Shown: one piece after another, positions 1-9,578 of the stretch
Layout: each line of letters starts with the position of its first letter
Numbering within the stretch: the first letter of the stretch is position 1
Origin: JAXMHQ01 sp046346665
Lineage (GTDB): Bacteria > Verrucomicrobiota > Verrucomicrobiia > Limisphaerales > JAXMHQ01
Length of the DNA stretch: 64,000 nucleotides
Direction of reading: 5' to 3'
Assembly (NCBI GenBank): GCA_046346665.1
Contig: JAXMHQ010000020.1
Span: 37,687-101,686 of the forward strand
Program-made: the position numbers and the translations under genes
The notes under the pieces: generated by a model
Databases searched by the model: none
Seen by the model: the letters and a program-made list of their open reading frames with translations, nothing else
Told to the model about the DNA's origin: nothing

Positions 1-2991
1 GTCCTGCGCCATGGAGTAATCCCCCGCCTGCCCTGTCGGATGCCCGAAATACTGGTTCATCCACCAGTCCGGAATCCCGTCATGATCGCTGTCCGTCGGA
101 TCGGTCGGCGCCGCCAGTTCGATCGCGAATGCGTCAGCCGAGCGGTTCAGGTCGTTGGCGGCCCAGCCGGTGCCGGTGGTCAGGAAGGCAATGGTGCTGG
201 CGTTGGCTGAGATGGAGGGTCGGGAATTCCAGAAAACCGCCGCATCGCCGGCCTGGATATTGTTGAGAAGCGCATTCGTTCCGGCCACGCGGTCGAAGAT
301 GTAAAGGTTAGGCGCGGGATTTGAAATGCCGGCCACGAGGTTGCTGGCCCAGCTCCGGTAGATGACGAGCCGGCCGTCGCCGCTGAGCGCGGGCGCATCG
401 GAAGCGGCATTGGCGCCGGTGGACTGGTCGGCGCTCTGACTCACGGTTTGCCGCGTTTTGTTGACCAGGTCGTAGAGAAAGAGATTCGTGCCGTTGGCAA
501 CATTGGTCGCCGCCACGAATGCCACGAAATTCCCGTCGGCACTCCAGCCGATCAGGTTGGCGATTATTGAATTTCCCGAGGAAAAAACGACACTCCGGGT
601 TCGCACGTTGTCAACCGCCTGATACAGGCCGGTTCCAAAGCTGTAGCTGTACTCCAGGTAATTGCCGTTGGGACTCAAGGAAGCGCCTGTGATTGTGGTA
701 GAGAATAAAGGGTATGCATTGGTGTGAACGTCCTTCGAAATCGCCGCATCGAACACCCGCGCCTTCCAATAGGTGGACGCGGACGCCCAGGCAGCCTGGT
801 ATGCCATGTACCTGCCGTCCATGCTCAATGTCGGTGCGCAAGGCGTGGAGTTGTAAATATTTGTGAGAATGATGGTGCTCCCCGTCAGAACATCCCGCCA
901 GACAGCGGTGGGGTAAAGATTCGTGGGCGCGGGTCCGAGATTGTAGGCGGTTGTCAGGAAGGCCACATAACGCCCGTCCTGGCTGATCGCCGCGTCGGAA
1001 CAATCCGCGTTGGCGTAACTTGATTTGTCCGCCCCGAATGTCATCAAGGTGCTCGAACGGCTGAGGAGATCGAACCGGTAAACATTCAGGTAAGGAGGAG
1101 GCGCGGCGTTCGCGTTGGTCGCGAAGGCGAATCCGGTGACGAGATTCGTGGCGCGGCTGGTGAACAGGAGGTATCGCGAATTGCCTGTGAATATCGGCGA
1201 ACTCGAATTGCCGCCGAGCGCAGGACCGCCGCCGCATCCGGCGCTGACGAGGTAAAGCGACCCGGTGGCCAGGTCAGCCACATAAACATTTTCCAGGTCC
1301 GGTTCGACGTTGGCGGCCAGTCCGGTCGAAGTGGACGTGAACGCAGCCCAGCGTCCATCGGCGCTGATGGCCGAAAACGAAATTGAGTTCAGGGCGTCCG
1401 CGGTGGCAAGCGCCAGGCCGGGATCGCGACTGGAAACCAGCTCCGTGGATCCGGAAAGCACATCGCGCGCAAACACGTCCACCGCCTGGTTGAAATCACG
1501 AGAGACCAATCCGCCATCCGGGCTCGTGAAGGCGACGACGCTCCCATCGCTGCTGACCTCGAACGTGGAGAGGGATTGGTCCACCGATCCCATGCCGTTG
1601 GTGTCGGCGTCCACGAGGAGCAACCCGCCGGAGGAAAGTTCGCGAAGATACAGATGGAACCCGGGAGCGATGGGGTTGTTGACCAGGCCCGATGCGTCGC
1701 TGAGGAAGGCGACGAACCGGCCTTCGCCCGGGGAGAACACGGGGCGTTTGGAGGTGCTCGAGATGATCCCGGCCGTCCCGGGATCGCCGATGATCGTGTC
1801 CGTGGAGGTCCATTCATCCAGCACATGCAGGCTTGTGAAAAAGGACATCGTGGAAGTCAGCGCGGCGGCATTCGTGCCTTCCTTGCAGGCATAGGCGATG
1901 TAGCGCCCGTCGGCGCTCATCTCAGGGCCGTAGGGATCGTCCTGGTCGGACGTGCCGGGAATGGCATTTGTGGTCACGACCTCGGTGGTGCCGGCGACAA
2001 GGTCATAGCGGAGGATGACAGCGTTGCCGTTGAGATCGGTGTCACCGGCCTTGAACACCAGCCGGCGGCCGTCGTCGCTCAAGCAGGCGTGATAGGAACA
2101 CGTTGCCAGCGAGTCTGGCGGGGCATTGGTGGGATTGGCGACAAAGTTGGACCAGACGATTGAAGCTGCCGCCGCGCTGGCCCAGGTTGTTGTTCCCAAG
2201 ATCCGGTCATAAACAAAAATCTCCCCGGCGCTGTTCGTGGGCACACCCGGTACAATGCCCTGTTGATTACTGAAGAACGCAACCCACCTGCCGTCGCAAG
2301 AAATGAGCGGTCTGCGCGCATATTGCCCGGTGCCCGTGCCTGCATACACGCCGGGCGTGAGCCAGGTCGTTGTGGCTGTTTGCAGGTCCCGGAGATAAAT
2401 CCATTCCATGTAATTCGTGTTTCCGGGAGTCAGATCGTAGGCCCTGCTCGAAAAGGCAACGAACCGACCGTCCGGCGTCATCACCGGATCGGAAGAATCC
2501 CGGTTGCCGGGGGCTCCATCCATGGCGACGCTCACCAGGGTGTTCGATTGATTCGCCATGTCGCGGACAAAAATCTGGCTGCTCCGTTTGTTCGTGTTGC
2601 CCGGAATCAAGTCCAGCCCCGTGCTTTGGAACAAGACGAACTGGCAGTTGGTGGAGGCGCGGCCCTGAAAGGAGTAACCGTCCGCGGCCCTGCCCGTGGC
2701 GGTGGCGCTTACCAGGCTCAACTGATGGGTTTGGCGGTCGTAGAGATAAACATTATTTCCCGACGCCGCACTGCCAACGGCGGTGAGGTCATTGGCCACG
2801 CTGGAAAAGACGACGAACCGCCCGTCCGGAGTCAGCGCGGGCGCGGTAGAGTCCGCATTGCCACCAGCCGGCAATGGCAAGGCCGGGTTGCGCCCGGTCA
2901 ACAGCACGAACGGCGCGGCATTGAGTTGCGCGGTCAATCCCAGGAACCCGGCGGCAATCAGAAGATATTTCGAAGAATTGAAAAGAATCAT
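1..2991 (-). CDS. Exported PD40/TolB-like beta-propeller protein (partial, C-terminus beyond window)
   Basis: Starts with ATG at 2991 and runs off the left edge, about 997 codons. The frame at the start and the frame of the recognisable C-terminal motif near position 120 are the same, and the protein is a paralogue of the one at 4185-7466. A signal peptide is visible (MILFNSSKYLLIAAGF..., Ala-rich cleavage site near residue 25). The body is a chain of PD40-type blades with recurring DGRFVVFSS-like and VRDL-like strands, as in TolB-type propellers. The last visible part has the calcium-binding-like stretch DSDHDGIPDWW. It begins 10 bp after the stop of a pseudopilin gene, so the two form one cassette. 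A surface or secreted location is inferred from the signal peptide; substrate and partner are unknown. Confidence 0.8.
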   Translation of the reverse strand, partial: MILFNSSKYLLIAAGFLGLTAQLNAAPFVLLTGRNPALPLPAGGNADSTAPALTPDGRFVVFSSVANDLTAVGSAASGNNVYLYDRQTHQLSLVSATATGRAADGYSFQGRASTNCQFVLFQSTGLDLIPGNTNKRSSQIFVRDMANQSNTLVSVAMDGAPGNRDSSDPVMTPDGRFVAFSSRAYDLTPGNTNYMEWIYLRDLQTATTTWLTPGVYAGTGTGQYARRPLISCDGRWVAFFSNQQGIVPGVPTNSAGEIFVYDRILGTTTWASAAAASIVWSNFVANPTNAPPDSLATCSYHACLSDDGRRLVFKAGDTDLNGNAVILRYDLVAGTTEVVTTNAIPGTSDQDDPYGPEMSADGRYIAYACKEGTNAAALTSTMSFFTSLHVLDEWTSTDTIIGDPGTAGIISSTSKRPVFSPGEGRFVAFLSDASGLVNNPIAPGFHLYLRELSSGGLLLVDADTNGMGSVDQSLSTFEVSSDGSVVAFTSPDGGLVSRDFNQAVDVFARDVLSGSTELVSSRDPGLALATADALNSISFSAISADGRWAAFTSTSTGLAANVEPDLENVYVADLATGSLYLVSAGCGGGPALGGNSSSPIFTGNSRYLLFTSRATNLVTGFAFATNANAAPPPYLNVYRFDLLSRSSTLMTFGADKSSYANADCSDAAISQDGRYVAFLTTAYNLGPAPTNLYPTAVWRDVLTGSTIILTNIYNSTPCAPTLSMDGRYMAYQAAWASASTYWKARVFDAAISKDVHTNAYPLFSTTITGASLSPNGNYLEYSYSFGTGLYQAVDNVRTRSVVFSSGNSIIANLIGWSADGNFVAFVAATNVANGTNLFLYDLVNKTRQTVSQSADQSTGANAASDAPALSGDGRLVIYRSWASNLVAGISNPAPNLYIFDRVAGTNALLNNIQAGDAAVFWNSRPSISANASTIAFLTTGTGWAANDLNRSADAFAIELAAPTDPTDSDHDGIPDWWMNQYFGHPTGQAGDYSMAQD

Positions 2992-3001
2992 TTTGTCCTC
3001 A

Positions 3002-3931
3002 TTAATCACCTGCGACCGTCGTCCACATTCCCAGTGCATTGGTGAGCGTGCCCGAGCCGACGGTCTGCTCAATCGTCAGGGGAGCCACATGGCCATCATG
3101 AAAGAGATAGTTGAACCGGTCTCCGTGCAGCCGGTAGACATACGAGCCATATGGAACAATAGACGTGGGAGCATTGGTGGGAGGCGAAACCTGGTACAAC
3201 TCCGACCTTACGGCCGAGTACGGTCCCATGCAGAAGCAGGCCCAGATATTGCCCGCAGCCTGGTTGTTGAACGGTTCCTCCACCAGCAGCAATGATCCGC
3301 CCGGATCCTGAACCGCAGTTGTGCGGTAGCCCCGAGCCTCCCAATCGACCGACGAATCGCCTAACACTCTCCAATAAACACCCACACCGCAGGGGCTCCG
3401 GGAAGCCAACGGCGGCAGCACGTATTTTCGATTGTTCGCCGGAACCATGTAGCCTACCTGGTAGCCCCCCGGAGGGATCATCGCATAAGAACGGCGTCCC
3501 GCCCAGTCGGACATCCAACCGCTCGGCTTAACATCCGCCGGACACCACTCTGCCAATGGCGTGTATTCGATCGGAATAGTTCCGTAAGTCATGTTGGCTT
3601 GTGGCCATCGGCCTCCCAAGTAAACTTGAAGGTAGCCGTCCCAGGCGGCCTGTGCTACGGACGTCCCATTGTCCAAGCCGGCGGGAGGGTATTGGTCTGA
3701 GCGATCGTTTGCATAGGCATTGAACGCGCCGCCGATCTGTTTCATGTTCACCTTGCATTGAGTCCGCCAACTTTCGGCCTTGGATCCGGCGAGCGCGGGC
3801 AGGATCAGGAGGAGCAGCAGGGTCACCGTGCCAAGGACCACGACCAGTTCAACCAGGGTAAATCCACCAGCCCGGGATCCCACGGCACGTGTGTTTGCGG
3901 AGGAAGTTCGAATTATGACACTCCTTTGCAT
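3002..3931 (-). CDS. Type II secretion/type IV pseudopilin, H-X9-DG family
   Basis: 309 residues. A class III leader ends in AGG and is followed by FTLVELVVVLG (predicted cleavage after Gly23, Glu at +5) and a hydrophobic helix. Just behind it come WRTQC and an NMKQIG helix, typical of the large verrucomicrobial/planctomycete pseudopilins. Near the C-terminus is FHDGHVAPLTIEQ, the H-X9-DG-like signature. The globular part resembles the products at 7514-8467 and 8472-9431 along its whole length. It lies directly upstream (10 bp) of the truncated propeller gene and probably shares its transcript. The role is likely as a minor pseudopilin or a surface fibre subunit; which secretion system it feeds is not visible here. 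Confidence 0.85.
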   Translation of the reverse strand: MQRSVIIRTSSANTRAVGSRAGGFTLVELVVVLGTVTLLLLLILPALAGSKAESWRTQCKVNMKQIGGAFNAYANDRSDQYPPAGLDNGTSVAQAAWDGYLQVYLGGRWPQANMTYGTIPIEYTPLAEWCPADVKPSGWMSDWAGRRSYAMIPPGGYQVGYMVPANNRKYVLPPLASRSPCGVGVYWRVLGDSSVDWEARGYRTTAVQDPGGSLLLVEEPFNNQAAGNIWACFCMGPYSAVRSELYQVSPPTNAPTSIVPYGSYVYRLHGDRFNYLFHDGHVAPLTIEQTVGSGTLTNALGMWTTVAGD

Positions 3932-4184
3932 GCTGGGTGGATATCAAAAATCTTGCCGAACTTCAAGTCGAATGGTCAAAGCCGGGCCAGGAAACCAGGA
4001 AGACATCATCAACCACGGATGGACACGGATAAGACTGGGGAACCGGACTGAACAGGAGCAAACGAACGCAACGTAGGAAAGCTTTTCAACCGCGAATGAA
4101 CTCCAATGAACGCGAATACTCAGGGAATCCATTCGCGTCTATTCGCGTCCATTCGCGGTTCCACAACCCGCCGCTTCCAGCGTC
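3932..4184. other. Intergenic spacer with verrucomicrobial word repeats
   Basis: This 253-bp space lies between the propeller stop (4185) and the next pseudopilin start (3931), both on minus. It holds a short word repeat of the type ACCACGGATGGACACGGAT near 4012-4031 and the 10-nt-word hairpin at 4088-4160. No gene is seen. Confidence 0.6.
4088..4160. repeat. Word hairpin, 10-nt period
   Basis: The left arm is three 10-mers (AACCGCGAAT, GAACTCCAAT, GAACGCGAAT). The right arm is the reverse complement built of CCATTCGCGT-like 10-mers ending in ATTCGCGGTT. It lies 24 bp past the propeller stop codon, where a terminator would be expected. A close relative lies at 10864-10935. Confidence 0.75.
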
Positions 4185-7100
4185 TCACCAGTTCCCGGCA
4201 ATGACGCGATAGAACCGGTTCTGGAGATTGTTTGGCACGATGAAATATCCCTGTTGCCCGTCGCTCCATGTAAACACCGGCGCTTCCTGCCAAATTGGGT
4301 CGTTCAAGTTGTCCTTGTAGCTCACCCGGTACATCAGCCCCGGCACAGCGGCCCAGCTCACCGTCATCGTCCCATTGGTTGAAGCCACGGACGCCGCGAT
4401 GTGGAACACCGACATCGCATCCCTCGGGTCGGTTCCCGTCGTGTATTCCGCCAAGTTCGACACCCCGTCTCCGTCCGCGTCGTCGCCGGACATGGAGTAA
4501 TCCCCCACCTGCCCTGTCGGATGCCCGAAATGCTGGTTCATCCACCAGTCCGGAATCCCGTCATGATCGCTGTCGGTCGGATCGGTAGGCGCCGCCAGTT
4601 CGATCGCGAATGCGTCGGCCGAGCGGTTCAAATCGTTGGCGGCCCAGCCGGTGCCGGTGGTCAGGAAGACAATGGTGCTCATGTCGGCGGCGATGGAAGG
4701 CCTGGAGTTCCAGAACACAGGCGCATCGCCTACGATGGCATCAGTCAGCAGCGTGTTCGTCCCGGACAATCGGTCGAACATGTACAGGTTCGGTGCTGGA
4801 TTGGTATTCCCGGCAACCAGGTTCGAAGCCCAGCTCCGGTAAACCACGAACCGGCCGTCGGCGCTGATGGAAGGTCCGTCGCAAACGCCGTCGGATCCGG
4901 AGGTCATCGAAGAATTCACGCTGACGAGTTGCTGGTTGGTGTTTTGGAAATCGTAGAGATAGATATTTGTCCCGTTGAGAACGTTCGTGGCTGCCACGTA
5001 GGCCAGAAATCGGCCATCGCTGGACCAGCCGATGGCATTTCCAAGCGCGGTCGTGCAGGTGAATTTCAGGAGGTTCCTGCCCGCGCTGAAATCGTCCACG
5101 AAGGCGGTGTTGCTGCTGCGATAAACCACGCGTTTTCCACCGGGACTGACGGCAGCAGCGCCAGGCGCTCCGAACGTCGGGAAACCGTTGGTGTAGATGT
5201 CGGTTCCCGACTGGACATCGAATACGCGCATCAGCCAATAGCTGGAGCTGTTGATGGAGGAGTTGTAATACGCAACATAGCGGCCATCCAGGTTCAAGGA
5301 GGGAGGATAAGCCAGGTAGCTGCTGTAGCGATTCGTTAGGATCAGGGTGGCGCCGCTCACGGTATCGCGCCAGAAAGAAGTCACATAGGAACCGGGAAGC
5401 GGCACCCGGGAAATGTTGTTGGCGGTGCTGGAGAACGCGATGTAACGGCCATCCTGGGTTATCGCGGCATCCGAGCAGTCGGCGTTGGCGTAGCCCGATC
5501 CGTTGGTGTTGTAGGTCAACAGGGCGGTTGTGCCAGTCATCAGATCGTAGCGATAGATGTTCAGAAAGCGCTTCGAGGTGGGGAAGGCGGAATTGGTCAC
5601 CACAACATAACCGCCGACCAGGTTTGTCGCGTAACTTGAGAAGAGCAGGTAACGCGAATTCCCGCTGAACACAGGGTACGCGGAGGGCCCTCCCAACGCT
5701 GGCCCGCCGTCATGACCTGCACTCACCAGAAAGTTTGATCCTGTGGCCAGGTCCTTCAAAAACACGTTCTGCATTCCGTTGGTGGCATTGGTTGACACGT
5801 CGGTGGCTGAACTGACATACGCCGCCCACCGGCCATCGGTGCTTACAATGTAACGGGAGATTGAGTTGAGACCGCTGGCGGTGCGTGGGACCACCGCCCC
5901 ATCCCGAGCCGAAACGATCTCTGCTGTGCTCACCGCAGTATCCCGGACGAACACGTCGGTCACCCCGTTGCAGTCCCGCGCCACTAGGCTGCCATCCGGG
6001 CTGCTGAAAGCCACCTGGCTTGCATCGCGATTGACGGCAATGGCCGAAAGTTCATTGTCGGTGGATCCGATCCCGTTCGTGTCCACATCGATCAACTGCG
6101 TCGCGCCTCCTGTGATGTCGCGGCGGTAGATGTGGTAGCCGCTTGAGACAGCGTTCGCCGCGAGATTGGTTGCGTTGCTGACGAAGACGACATACCGGCC
6201 GCCGTGGGAGGAAATCACGGGTCTTTTCGAAACGCTGCTGATCACACCGGCCGCGCCGGGATCGCTCACCAAAGCGTCGGTGAAAGTCCAAAGATCGAGT
6301 TGGTGGATGCTGGTGTAACAAGGAAGCCCATTGGTGAGGGCGGCAGCGTTGATGCCCTCTTTCTGAACGAAGACGACATACCGTCCGGCGCTGCTCATTT
6401 CCGGTCCGTAAGGATCGTCTTCATCCGCCGCTGCAGCCAGGCCGTTGGTGCTGATCAGATCGGTGCCGCCGGTTCCGAGGTTGTAGCGCAGAATCACGGT
6501 GGAGCCGCCTAGATTGGTCTGGCCGGATTTGAAGGCCAGATACTGTCCGTCCTCGCTGAGGCAGGGATGATAGGACGAAGTCCTGCCAAGGCCCAGGTTC
6601 GCGGATACCATGGCTGCAGCTCCGGAGCTGGCCCAGGTGGTTGTGCCGGCGACAAGATCCCGAATGTAAAGTTCCCCCAACGTATTCGCAGGGGTACCGC
6701 CTGCCAAACCCAGGGCATCGCTGAAGAATGCCACATAACTGCCGTCGGGTGTGATCACGGGCGTCCGCATGCCACCTGTGTAAGTGGAGGTCGCTACCGC
6801 GCCCACGCTGACCAGGGTCGTCGTCCCGGCGACCAGGTCTCGCACAAAAACATCCGGAATGCCGTTGGTGTCATTCGGCGTCAGGTTCGAGGCGCTGCTG
6901 ATAAAGGCAACATACCGCCCGTCGGGCGTCATCACCGGGTCGCTGGAATCGCCGTTACCTGGACCGCCATCCATGGCAACGCTGACCAGGATATTGGTCT
7001 GATTCACCAGGTCCCGGACGAAAACATCGCTGAACCCATTCGTGTCGCCGGAGATTAAATCACTGGCGTCGCTTTGATACACGACGAACTGTCCGTTGGT

Positions 7101-7466
7101 GGACGCCCGGCCCTGGGAAGAGGAATCGTTACCGGCGATTCCGGAGGGATTGGCGCTGACAAGGACGGTGGTGTTGCTGGAACGATCGCGCAGGAACACA
7201 TTCAAACCATACTGGCTGTTGCCCCCGGGGGTGAGATCGTTGGCCGAACTTGAAAAAACCACAAACCGACCGTCCGGCGTGAGGCTCGGGCAGGCGGAGG
7301 GTGCATTGCCGCCGGTCGGCAATTGAATTTGGGAATCGCGTGCTCCGAGCAGCACTGATGGAGCCGCGAAAACGACCGGCGCGAAGAGTGCCGGCACAAA
7401 GAGCCAACAGAACACGGCGGCGAGCCGGTGAGTGCTGAAACGGCTTGGGATGAATCTGGGTTTCAT
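4185..7466 (-). CDS. Exported PD40/TolB-like beta-propeller protein with C-terminal calcium-binding-like and beta-sandwich region
   Basis: 1093 residues. The N-terminal signal peptide ends near residue 35 (PALFAPVVFA, then APSVLLG). Residues about 45-940 are a long series of PD40/WD40-like blades with DGRYVAF-S, NG--DVFVRDL and TTLVS strands, enough for two or more propellers. Residues 962-1012 carry DSDHDGIPDWW and DADGDGVSNLAEY, thrombospondin type 3/EF-like calcium loops. The last 80 residues form a small beta-rich domain ending in NRFYRVIAGNW. The start is ATG, 47 bp after the stop of the pseudopilin at 7514. It is a paralogue of the partial gene at 1-2991. It is likely a secreted, calcium-stabilised surface protein; enzymatic activity is not evident. 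Confidence 0.85.
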   Translation of the reverse strand: MKPRFIPSRFSTHRLAAVFCWLFVPALFAPVVFAAPSVLLGARDSQIQLPTGGNAPSACPSLTPDGRFVVFSSSANDLTPGGNSQYGLNVFLRDRSSNTTVLVSANPSGIAGNDSSSQGRASTNGQFVVYQSDASDLISGDTNGFSDVFVRDLVNQTNILVSVAMDGGPGNGDSSDPVMTPDGRYVAFISSASNLTPNDTNGIPDVFVRDLVAGTTTLVSVGAVATSTYTGGMRTPVITPDGSYVAFFSDALGLAGGTPANTLGELYIRDLVAGTTTWASSGAAAMVSANLGLGRTSSYHPCLSEDGQYLAFKSGQTNLGGSTVILRYNLGTGGTDLISTNGLAAAADEDDPYGPEMSSAGRYVVFVQKEGINAAALTNGLPCYTSIHQLDLWTFTDALVSDPGAAGVISSVSKRPVISSHGGRYVVFVSNATNLAANAVSSGYHIYRRDITGGATQLIDVDTNGIGSTDNELSAIAVNRDASQVAFSSPDGSLVARDCNGVTDVFVRDTAVSTAEIVSARDGAVVPRTASGLNSISRYIVSTDGRWAAYVSSATDVSTNATNGMQNVFLKDLATGSNFLVSAGHDGGPALGGPSAYPVFSGNSRYLLFSSYATNLVGGYVVVTNSAFPTSKRFLNIYRYDLMTGTTALLTYNTNGSGYANADCSDAAITQDGRYIAFSSTANNISRVPLPGSYVTSFWRDTVSGATLILTNRYSSYLAYPPSLNLDGRYVAYYNSSINSSSYWLMRVFDVQSGTDIYTNGFPTFGAPGAAAVSPGGKRVVYRSSNTAFVDDFSAGRNLLKFTCTTALGNAIGWSSDGRFLAYVAATNVLNGTNIYLYDFQNTNQQLVSVNSSMTSGSDGVCDGPSISADGRFVVYRSWASNLVAGNTNPAPNLYMFDRLSGTNTLLTDAIVGDAPVFWNSRPSIAADMSTIVFLTTGTGWAANDLNRSADAFAIELAAPTDPTDSDHDGIPDWWMNQHFGHPTGQVGDYSMSGDDADGDGVSNLAEYTTGTDPRDAMSVFHIAASVASTNGTMTVSWAAVPGLMYRVSYKDNLNDPIWQEAPVFTWSDGQQGYFIVPNNLQNRFYRVIAGNW

Positions 7467-7513
7467 AGTTCAAGAAGGTCAACGTCAATTCACTTCTGCG
7501 CCGCGCGGGGGAT

Positions 7514-8467
7514 TCAATCCCCAGGATTCGCCGTCCACAACCCTTTGGCCATTGTATATCCTCCGGACAAAGCAAGGCTGCCGGTGCCGGCAGATTGTTC
7601 GATGGTCAGAGGCTCCACGTGGCCGTCATGGAACAGGTAGTTAAAACGGTTCCCGTGCAAGCGATACGTGTAGTAACCGTAGTTGACAACAGGGCTCCCG
7701 GCGTTAGGGATCCCTGTTCCTGTGTCGCGGCTCATTTGGCTAGTTTCGCCGGGGACGGCCGAAGTGTAGGGGCCGTACGAAAAGCAGGTCCAAATGTTTC
7801 CAGCCGCATTGTTGTTGAACGGCTGCTCCACGAGAAGACCCAGACCGGCAGGATCCGGGACGGCCGTTGTCCGGTAGCCTTTCGCCTCCCAATCCACGCT
7901 GGTAGCCCCCGGGACGCGCCAATAGATTCCAACACCGCACGGACCGGTCACCCGAGCGAGGGATGGCAAAATGTACCTGCCGTTCTGAGCATTGACCTGA
8001 GTACCGAATGAATCCGGGCCCGGCGGAATCATTGCGTAGGAACGACGCCCCGCCCAATCCCCGGGCCACCCGCTGGGAAGGATATCCGCCGGACAACGCT
8101 CGGCTCCGGGTGTGAGCTCGATGGGAATCGTTCCGTAGTTCATATTGGCCTGGGGATATTTCCCGCCAATGTAGGGATGAATGTAACCGTCCCATGCAGC
8201 CTGCTGGGCGGAAGTTCCATTCTCCCATCCGGCGGGCGGGTATTGATCGGAATGATCGTTGGCGAACAGGTTGAATCCGACGCAGAGCTGTTTCATCTGC
8301 GCCTGGCACTGCGTCCGCCAACTGTCCGCCCTTGTGCCTGCCATCCCTGGCAAAAGCAGGGCCGCAAACAGGGTGATGGTGGCGATTAGAACCAGCAGTT
8401 CCACCAGCGTAAAAGCGGATGGCGGTGAATCGGAGCGCCGACTGTTAGATTTCAGGGGACTCTTCAT
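7514..8467 (-). CDS. Type II secretion/type IV pseudopilin, H-X9-DG family
   Basis: The best start is ATG at 8467, which follows the upstream gene by 4 bp and gives a short leader (MKSPLKSN...) before SAFTLVELLVLIATI; an in-frame start at 8521 would overlap the previous gene. 317 residues. The residue before the expected cleavage site is Ala instead of Gly. It shares WRTQCQAQMKQLCVGF with its neighbour and ends with FHDGHVEPLTIEQ. Several blocks are almost identical in DNA to the gene at 8472-9431, which points to recent duplication or gene conversion. It is followed by the propeller gene at 4185-7466. Confidence 0.85.
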   Translation of the reverse strand: MKSPLKSNSRRSDSPPSAFTLVELLVLIATITLFAALLLPGMAGTRADSWRTQCQAQMKQLCVGFNLFANDHSDQYPPAGWENGTSAQQAAWDGYIHPYIGGKYPQANMNYGTIPIELTPGAERCPADILPSGWPGDWAGRRSYAMIPPGPDSFGTQVNAQNGRYILPSLARVTGPCGVGIYWRVPGATSVDWEAKGYRTTAVPDPAGLGLLVEQPFNNNAAGNIWTCFSYGPYTSAVPGETSQMSRDTGTGIPNAGSPVVNYGYYTYRLHGNRFNYLFHDGHVEPLTIEQSAGTGSLALSGGYTMAKGLWTANPGD

Positions 8468-8471
8468 GGAT

Positions 8472-9431
8472 TCAATCGCCCGGATTCGCAGTCCAGAGAC
8501 CTTTTGCCTTGGTATTCCCACTGACGACGGCGAGGCTTCCGGTTCCGGCGGATTGTTCGACGGTCAAGGGGGCGACATGGCCGTCATGGAACAGGTAATT
8601 GAACCGGGTGCCGTGGAGCTTATACGTATAAAGGCCATAGTTCACCGCCGGGGATCCCACACCGAACACGCCGGATTCGGGAGCCGGGCTGCCGCAAAGT
8701 TGCCAGCCTTCACCCGGAACCATGGAGGTCCGAGGCCCGTAGGAAAAACAGGTCCAAAAATTACCAGCCGCATTGTTGTTGAACGGCTGCTCCACCAGAA
8801 GACCCAGCCCGGCAGGATCCGGGACGGCCGTTGTCCGGTACCCTTTCGCATCCCAATCCACACTGGTGGAATCTGAGACGCGCCAATAAATTCCAACACC
8901 GCACGGACCCGATAAATTCGCAAGCGACGGCAGCTTGTACCGGTACTGCGTTACACCGACCTGGACGCCGACATTCCAGCCACCTGGAGGAATCATTGCA
9001 TAGGAACGACGCCCCGCCCAATCGGCGGGCCACCCGCTGGGAAGGATATCCGTCGGACACCGCTCGGCTCTGGGAGTGAGCTCTATGGGAATCGATCCGT
9101 AGCTCATATCGGCCTGCGGATATTTCCCGCCAATGTAGGGATGGATGTAACCATCCCAGGCGGCCTGCGCAGATGATGTCCCATTGTCCCATCCCGCGGG
9201 CGGGTATTGATCGGAATGATCGTTGGCGAACAGGTTGAATCCGACGCAGAGCTGTTTCATCTGCGCCTGGCACTGCGTCCGCCAACTGTCTGCCTTCGTT
9301 CCCGCCATGCCCGGCAACAACAGCGCCGAAAGGAGCGCGATGATCCCGATCACCACCAGCAGTTCCACCAGCGTGAACGCGGACGAGTGTAAATCCGGTT
9401 CCGGACGGGGCCATATCTTGGAATTTTTCAT
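8472..9431 (-). CDS. Type II secretion/type IV pseudopilin, H-X9-DG family
   Basis: 319 residues, first gene of the minus-strand cassette run. The leader ends SSA, then FTLVELLVVIGIIALLSALL, with Ala at the -1 position. The conserved region WRTQCQAQMKQLCVGFNLF follows and FHDGHVAPLTVEQ lies near the end. It is a close paralogue of the genes at 7514 and 3002. The upstream region (9432-9578) ends at the inverted repeat of an insertion sequence, so its promoter must lie in about 150 bp or be supplied by the element. It is probably exported by a prepilin peptidase/type II-like platform; the one encoded at 39089-43741 is a candidate partner, by inference. Confidence 0.85.
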   Translation of the reverse strand: MKNSKIWPRPEPDLHSSAFTLVELLVVIGIIALLSALLLPGMAGTKADSWRTQCQAQMKQLCVGFNLFANDHSDQYPPAGWDNGTSSAQAAWDGYIHPYIGGKYPQADMSYGSIPIELTPRAERCPTDILPSGWPADWAGRRSYAMIPPGGWNVGVQVGVTQYRYKLPSLANLSGPCGVGIYWRVSDSTSVDWDAKGYRTTAVPDPAGLGLLVEQPFNNNAAGNFWTCFSYGPRTSMVPGEGWQLCGSPAPESGVFGVGSPAVNYGLYTYKLHGTRFNYLFHDGHVAPLTVEQSAGTGSLAVVSGNTKAKGLWTANPGD

Positions 9432-9578
9432 GGCACTCCTTGTGATTTTCCGGGTCGCCTCGAGAGTTATAAGTGTTCAAGTCCCGGAAATCCAGCGAAA
9501 ACCTCGGAACCGCACGGAGACCGAATTGACTCACAATAAATGTGACCAAAGAAAGGAAGGGGGGCGGGGGGAAGGAAT

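Noticed and set aside
1..2991. Propeller gene as a pseudogene, because only short frames are evident in some readings
   Set aside because: The frame from ATG 2991 and the DSDHDGIPDWW motif near position 100 agree in phase; the gene simply leaves the window.
3944..4132. Small minus frame in the spacer (MDSLSIRVHWSS...)
   Set aside because: It is wholly made of the word-repeat sequence, a known source of false small genes.
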